Shown piece by piece: positions 60,523-64,000 of a DNA stretch of 64,000 bases (positions are counted from its first letter, which is position 1; the number at the start of each line of letters is the position of its first letter). The translations under genes were made by a program, and so were the position numbers. The notes under the pieces were generated by a model. The model was not told where the DNA came from. It made no database searches and saw only the letters and a list, made by a program, of their open reading frames with translations. Origin of the DNA: Protula sp. h YS-2021 (lineage: Eukaryota; Annelida; Polychaeta; Sabellida; Serpulidae); the NCBI GenBank assembly GCA_949752745.1, contig OX457032.1:11791543-11855542 (forward strand). The letters are read 5' to 3'.

Positions 60523-61616
60523 ATACATCACCAATTCTTTGTTTTTCTATTTAATTTTGTGTCATTCAATGGCAAGACCAAAAAGGTAGAAGAAAAGAAC
60601 GACATTGAGTGGTAAACTAGACCATTTAGCTTGCGATTGACTATCCACAATATGAGCGCCCTCATTTTAAAGACAGAATAACATTGAGAGCGCGTGCTTC
60701 CAGATCAAATCCTACCCCGTATTCATGTATTGAACTACAGAATGTGGATACATCACAAATGAACAAATAAACAAATGTGATTTGCATCATATAAAATGCC
60801 AAAGAAATGCTGTTTGTTGTTTGTCTTCCTCTGAAATACATTGAAATATCGGTTAGTTGAAAGAAAATATTGCACGTTGAATTGTGTAAGAAAGAATTTG
60901 AAAATAAACAACTAAAATATTTAAGGTAAAATACAAGAGACAAGAAATGGAGACACAATAAACTTAACTTTTTTTCTTTCAACAACTTATTACACTTATC
61001 CCATCCCCTCGGTGCTTCAAAAAGTCACAAATATAAAGACTTTCTGAGATTATAAATATCCATTTCAGATACTATGAAGTTGTGTAGGCCACATCCGCAT
61101 GGTGATCGACACCAATGTTTGGTATACCAAATACTCCGCATGTTTGCGTTCGCGAAAAACTTAACAATTCGTGGATGGTACGTAGCGAGGACTGGATCCT
61201 GCTTTCTTAACGACAGCTTATGATTACGTAGAAATGGATATATTATAATGATATTAAATATAAAATAATAAATAATACATAAAAAAAAAACAAATATTGT
61301 TTACATAATATTGGAAGCGATTCTCTGGGGCAGTATTCAATCACAAACCATTCAATACTTTGGTACCCCATCAGGAAAGCAAATAATATATGTAAAGTAT
61401 TTAAAAAAGAATATACCTGGTTTCATTCAGAGTTTCTCATCGCTATCGCTGCAATTCTATTTCTTTTTCTAATTTAAACAGCGATTTCATTTCAGTGATA
61501 TTCAACTGAACAAAATGTATTTTTTGTTCCACTTTCTTTTTTGTTTACTCTGGATGCTATGTTTACTCTCTATCCATTACAATTGTAATGTCACATTTTA
61601 AAAGAGGCAGGAATCT
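60523..61616. other. No gene recognised
   Basis: A 107-codon minus-strand frame at 60662-60985 has no recognisable family. The rest is AT-rich. Confidence 0.4.
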
Positions 61617-62020
61617 TAACGCAGACTAGCAACAAACAATCTTGACTCAGAGTAGCCACTAAGACTATCTTGACACAGACTAGTCAGATTAGCCACTTAG
61701 ACAATCTTGATTCACACTAGTCACTTAGATAATCTTGACTCAGACTAGCTACTAAGACTGTCTTGACCTAGGCTAACCACTTAGATTATCTTAACTCAGA
61801 CTAGTAACTTAGACAATCTTAAATTAGACTACTCATTTAGACAGTTTTGCTCAGCCTAGCCACTTAGATAGTCTTGACTCAGGCTAGCCACTTCGACAGT
61901 TTTGACTCAGACTAGCCACTTAGACAATCTTGACTCACACCAGTCACTTAGAAAATCTTGACTCAGACTGGCCACTTGGGCAGTCATCACTCAGATGAGT
62001 CACTTAGACAATCTTGTTAT
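61617..62020. repeat. 28-bp minisatellite
   Basis: About 14 copies of TAGCCACTTAGACAATCTTG plus ACTCAGAC. Confidence 0.93.
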
Positions 62021-62920
62021 AAGCGCCTTATTTCTCAGCGTTTTATTTTGAGACTTCAAATACATCTAATTTAATAATAATAATGATAAATAAACAAGTG
62101 CTCAGACGTCAGATTTTATTATTTAGTAAACTTGCTTACTGATAACGTTTCAGTTTTCTTTAGTTATGCCTAAGAAGGTCTAAAGAAACCAAAATCAATG
62201 AAACGTGATTTTGTTGTTTGAATAGTCTTTTTTAACTAGACCATTTTAGCAGACAGGTTGGCATAATGTAACATTCTAGGTTTGTTTTACTTCTAATATT
62301 CTCCACACTTTGTAGCCGTTACTATGTTTGTTTATTTATTGGTCGACATGTTGCAAAGATAACACCTACAGTTCATTTGAGTGTGTGTTTTCTGCATAAA
62401 ATTTCCACCTTCCATGTTTTAGTTTCAATATGTTTGTTTAAACTTTATTGTGGTACATAAATTGTATTCAATCTTTAATTTCGGAATTAACAATGAAACC
62501 AATGCATCTGCTGTGTGTCAAAATGTCCTCGATATTTTGTAGGTTTTAAAAATCTCAGTGTCCAATATTTTAACTGGTCAAAGAGGGAGATAGCAAGTGT
62601 GTGTATAGGAATGCCGGATAAAACGTCGACAGTCAAAACGTCGACTGCGAAAACGTCTACGGATGAAACGTCAATGGACAAATGTAAAAGCGGATAAAAC
62701 GTCGACCAACTAATGTAATCTGAAATGAAGTAGACAGTTCTGTAAATAAACGTAGCCAGTTGAACGTAGCGGTTCTGCAATTAATACACCTGTCATGCGG
62801 TCAAATATAGTTATTCATTACCACTCCCCGCCACAAAAATAAACACTGTCAAACTCGAAATGACACAGGTAATTTGCCCCAATCCAAATTCAGACAATAG
62901 ATGGACAGACTAGCTTACCC
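62021..62920. other. No gene; AAACGTCGAC cluster
   Basis: AAAACGTCGAC-like words occur about six times at 62619-62706 (AAAACGTCGACAGTC, AAAACGTCGACTGCG, AAACGTCTACGGATG). Otherwise AT-rich. Confidence 0.55.
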
Positions 62921-62972
62921 CCTTCCCCCCCCCCGGGTACAGCCCCCCCCCCCCCCGCCGGGGGGGGGGGTA
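62921..62972. repeat. C-run/G-run palindrome
   Basis: Two C-runs are followed by CGCCGG and a G-run of 11, able to pair as a hairpin or quadruplex. The exact run length here is prone to sequencing error. Confidence 0.85.
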
Positions 62973-64000
62973 GCTAGATTGTGTTTCTTCTCTCTGGGAT
63001 GTTTTGCCCCCTGCCTAAAAAAACTCAAGAAATGCCACAAAAACTTAACTTCAAAAATGTTTTATTTGATAAATGTTCAATTTTTAACAATATTAACCAA
63101 TTTGTGCAATTTAAAAATGCAATTGCCAATTACCACAAGGGTTAAAAGTCATAAATAGGAGTGTAGGGATGGTGAATGCTGGCAATGTATATCATCGGAA
63201 TAGATTTTTTCAGTCTTACTAGTGGATTTAATGCTCTTGGTTCAGCAGCATAGGTCAGCCACTTGTAGGTTGGGTTGCCAACCAAAAAGTGCTGTGTCGT
63301 TTGCTTTCGATTCCATTTTGAATTATGAATTTCAAGATGAAATACTGACCTATTTATACTTACCTGCGAGGAGTAACATCTCACCTCAGAGTAAGTTTTG
63401 CAGCGAAATGAATTTCCCTGAGATTCTTAGTTCTGCTATTTTTAGAAAGTGATTTCAGGTGGTGAAGAAGCTTCCAATTTATACTTACAGTCAGGACTAA
63501 ATCTTACGCAGCAACTTGATATTACACGAGATATCTTATCTAATTGTTTTAATGGCCTGTTACAATGCACAAGTAAAAATTAAAACAAAGAGATGTGGAT
63601 TCGTAATATTTCAATACAGCGACGATGTGACAGCCATTGGTAAATGAAACTGAGATTAAGCAATCAGATTGACCTTACTTATTTTGGTTATCACAGAGTC
63701 GGATATTACACGGAGGATAAAGACGGGTTGCAATTGTGGCTTTGATTCAGCAGCAGAAAGAAAGATAACTGGAGAAAAATAGGAGAAAGCTAGAATGGCT
63801 GGAGAAGGTGGACAGGGGACAGAAAGAAAAAAACGAAAAAATACGGGGGGTGGGAAGCTTGCCTTGGTTGGAAGGGAAAGCTGAACAGGGGGCAAAAAAT
63901 AGCAGGTGGGGGAAGATAGTCTAGTCTAGCTTCCCCCACTGGAGGAAATTGCACAGGGGGCAAGATATACTGTTGCACCGGTGTAAGGAAACGTTTTGAC
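62973..64000. other. No gene recognised
   Basis: The frames at 63222-63452 (+) and 63656-63895 (-) have no known domain. Purine-rich sequence lies at about 63745-63915. Confidence 0.4.

Overview
This is animal genomic DNA, almost certainly from a lophotrochozoan invertebrate (a mollusc or a close relative). Genes are split into short exons with GT-AG introns, the DNA is AT-rich, and micro- and minisatellites, short inverted-repeat elements and decayed transposons are abundant. The taxonomic guess rests on a neuropeptide precursor carrying many copies of the tetrapeptide FMRF-Gly-Lys-Arg. The exact phylum cannot be fixed from the window.

Layout. Positions 463-9756 (+) hold the 3' part of a multi-domain C-type lectin receptor gene: 16 exons whose phases all agree, encoding about 750 residues. 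They give the end of one C-type lectin-like domain (CTLD), four more CTLDs, a juxtamembrane exon, one transmembrane helix and a short tail. The 5' end lies outside the window. Positions about 11849-18470 hold a truncated tandem relative of the same gene. It has two in-frame stops, a frameshift, a lost splice donor, a lost disulfide cysteine, one missing exon and a 2 kb minisatellite, and I call it a pseudogene. Positions 26283-33761 hold a three-coding-exon FMRFamide-type neuropeptide precursor (459 residues) with signal peptide, six FMRFamides, one FMRWamide, one YIRFamide and one YVRFamide. No other complete cellular gene could be supported.

The remainder is repeats: a Tigger/pogo-like element with TA target sites (19801-20669) and a smaller relative (29252-29651); a CR1/L2-type LINE reverse-transcriptase tail (44936-45580); a FLYWCH/MULE-type transposase remnant (52150-52771, minus); a family of elements full of TTGATATCAA palindromes (21819-22647, 41645-41773, 50975-51860, 59696-60522); several foldback or MITE elements; a tRNA-Pro-like sequence (35685-35755); and at least 15 minisatellite arrays.

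The most unusual pattern is in the lectin gene. At three different exons the exon's 3' end together with its splice donor has been tandemly duplicated (3, 7 and about 3 copies) without an acceptor. The neuropeptide gene shows the mirror case: its last acceptor, a combined CAG/GTATGT site, is tandemly repeated four times. The two genes show no functional link in the sequence.
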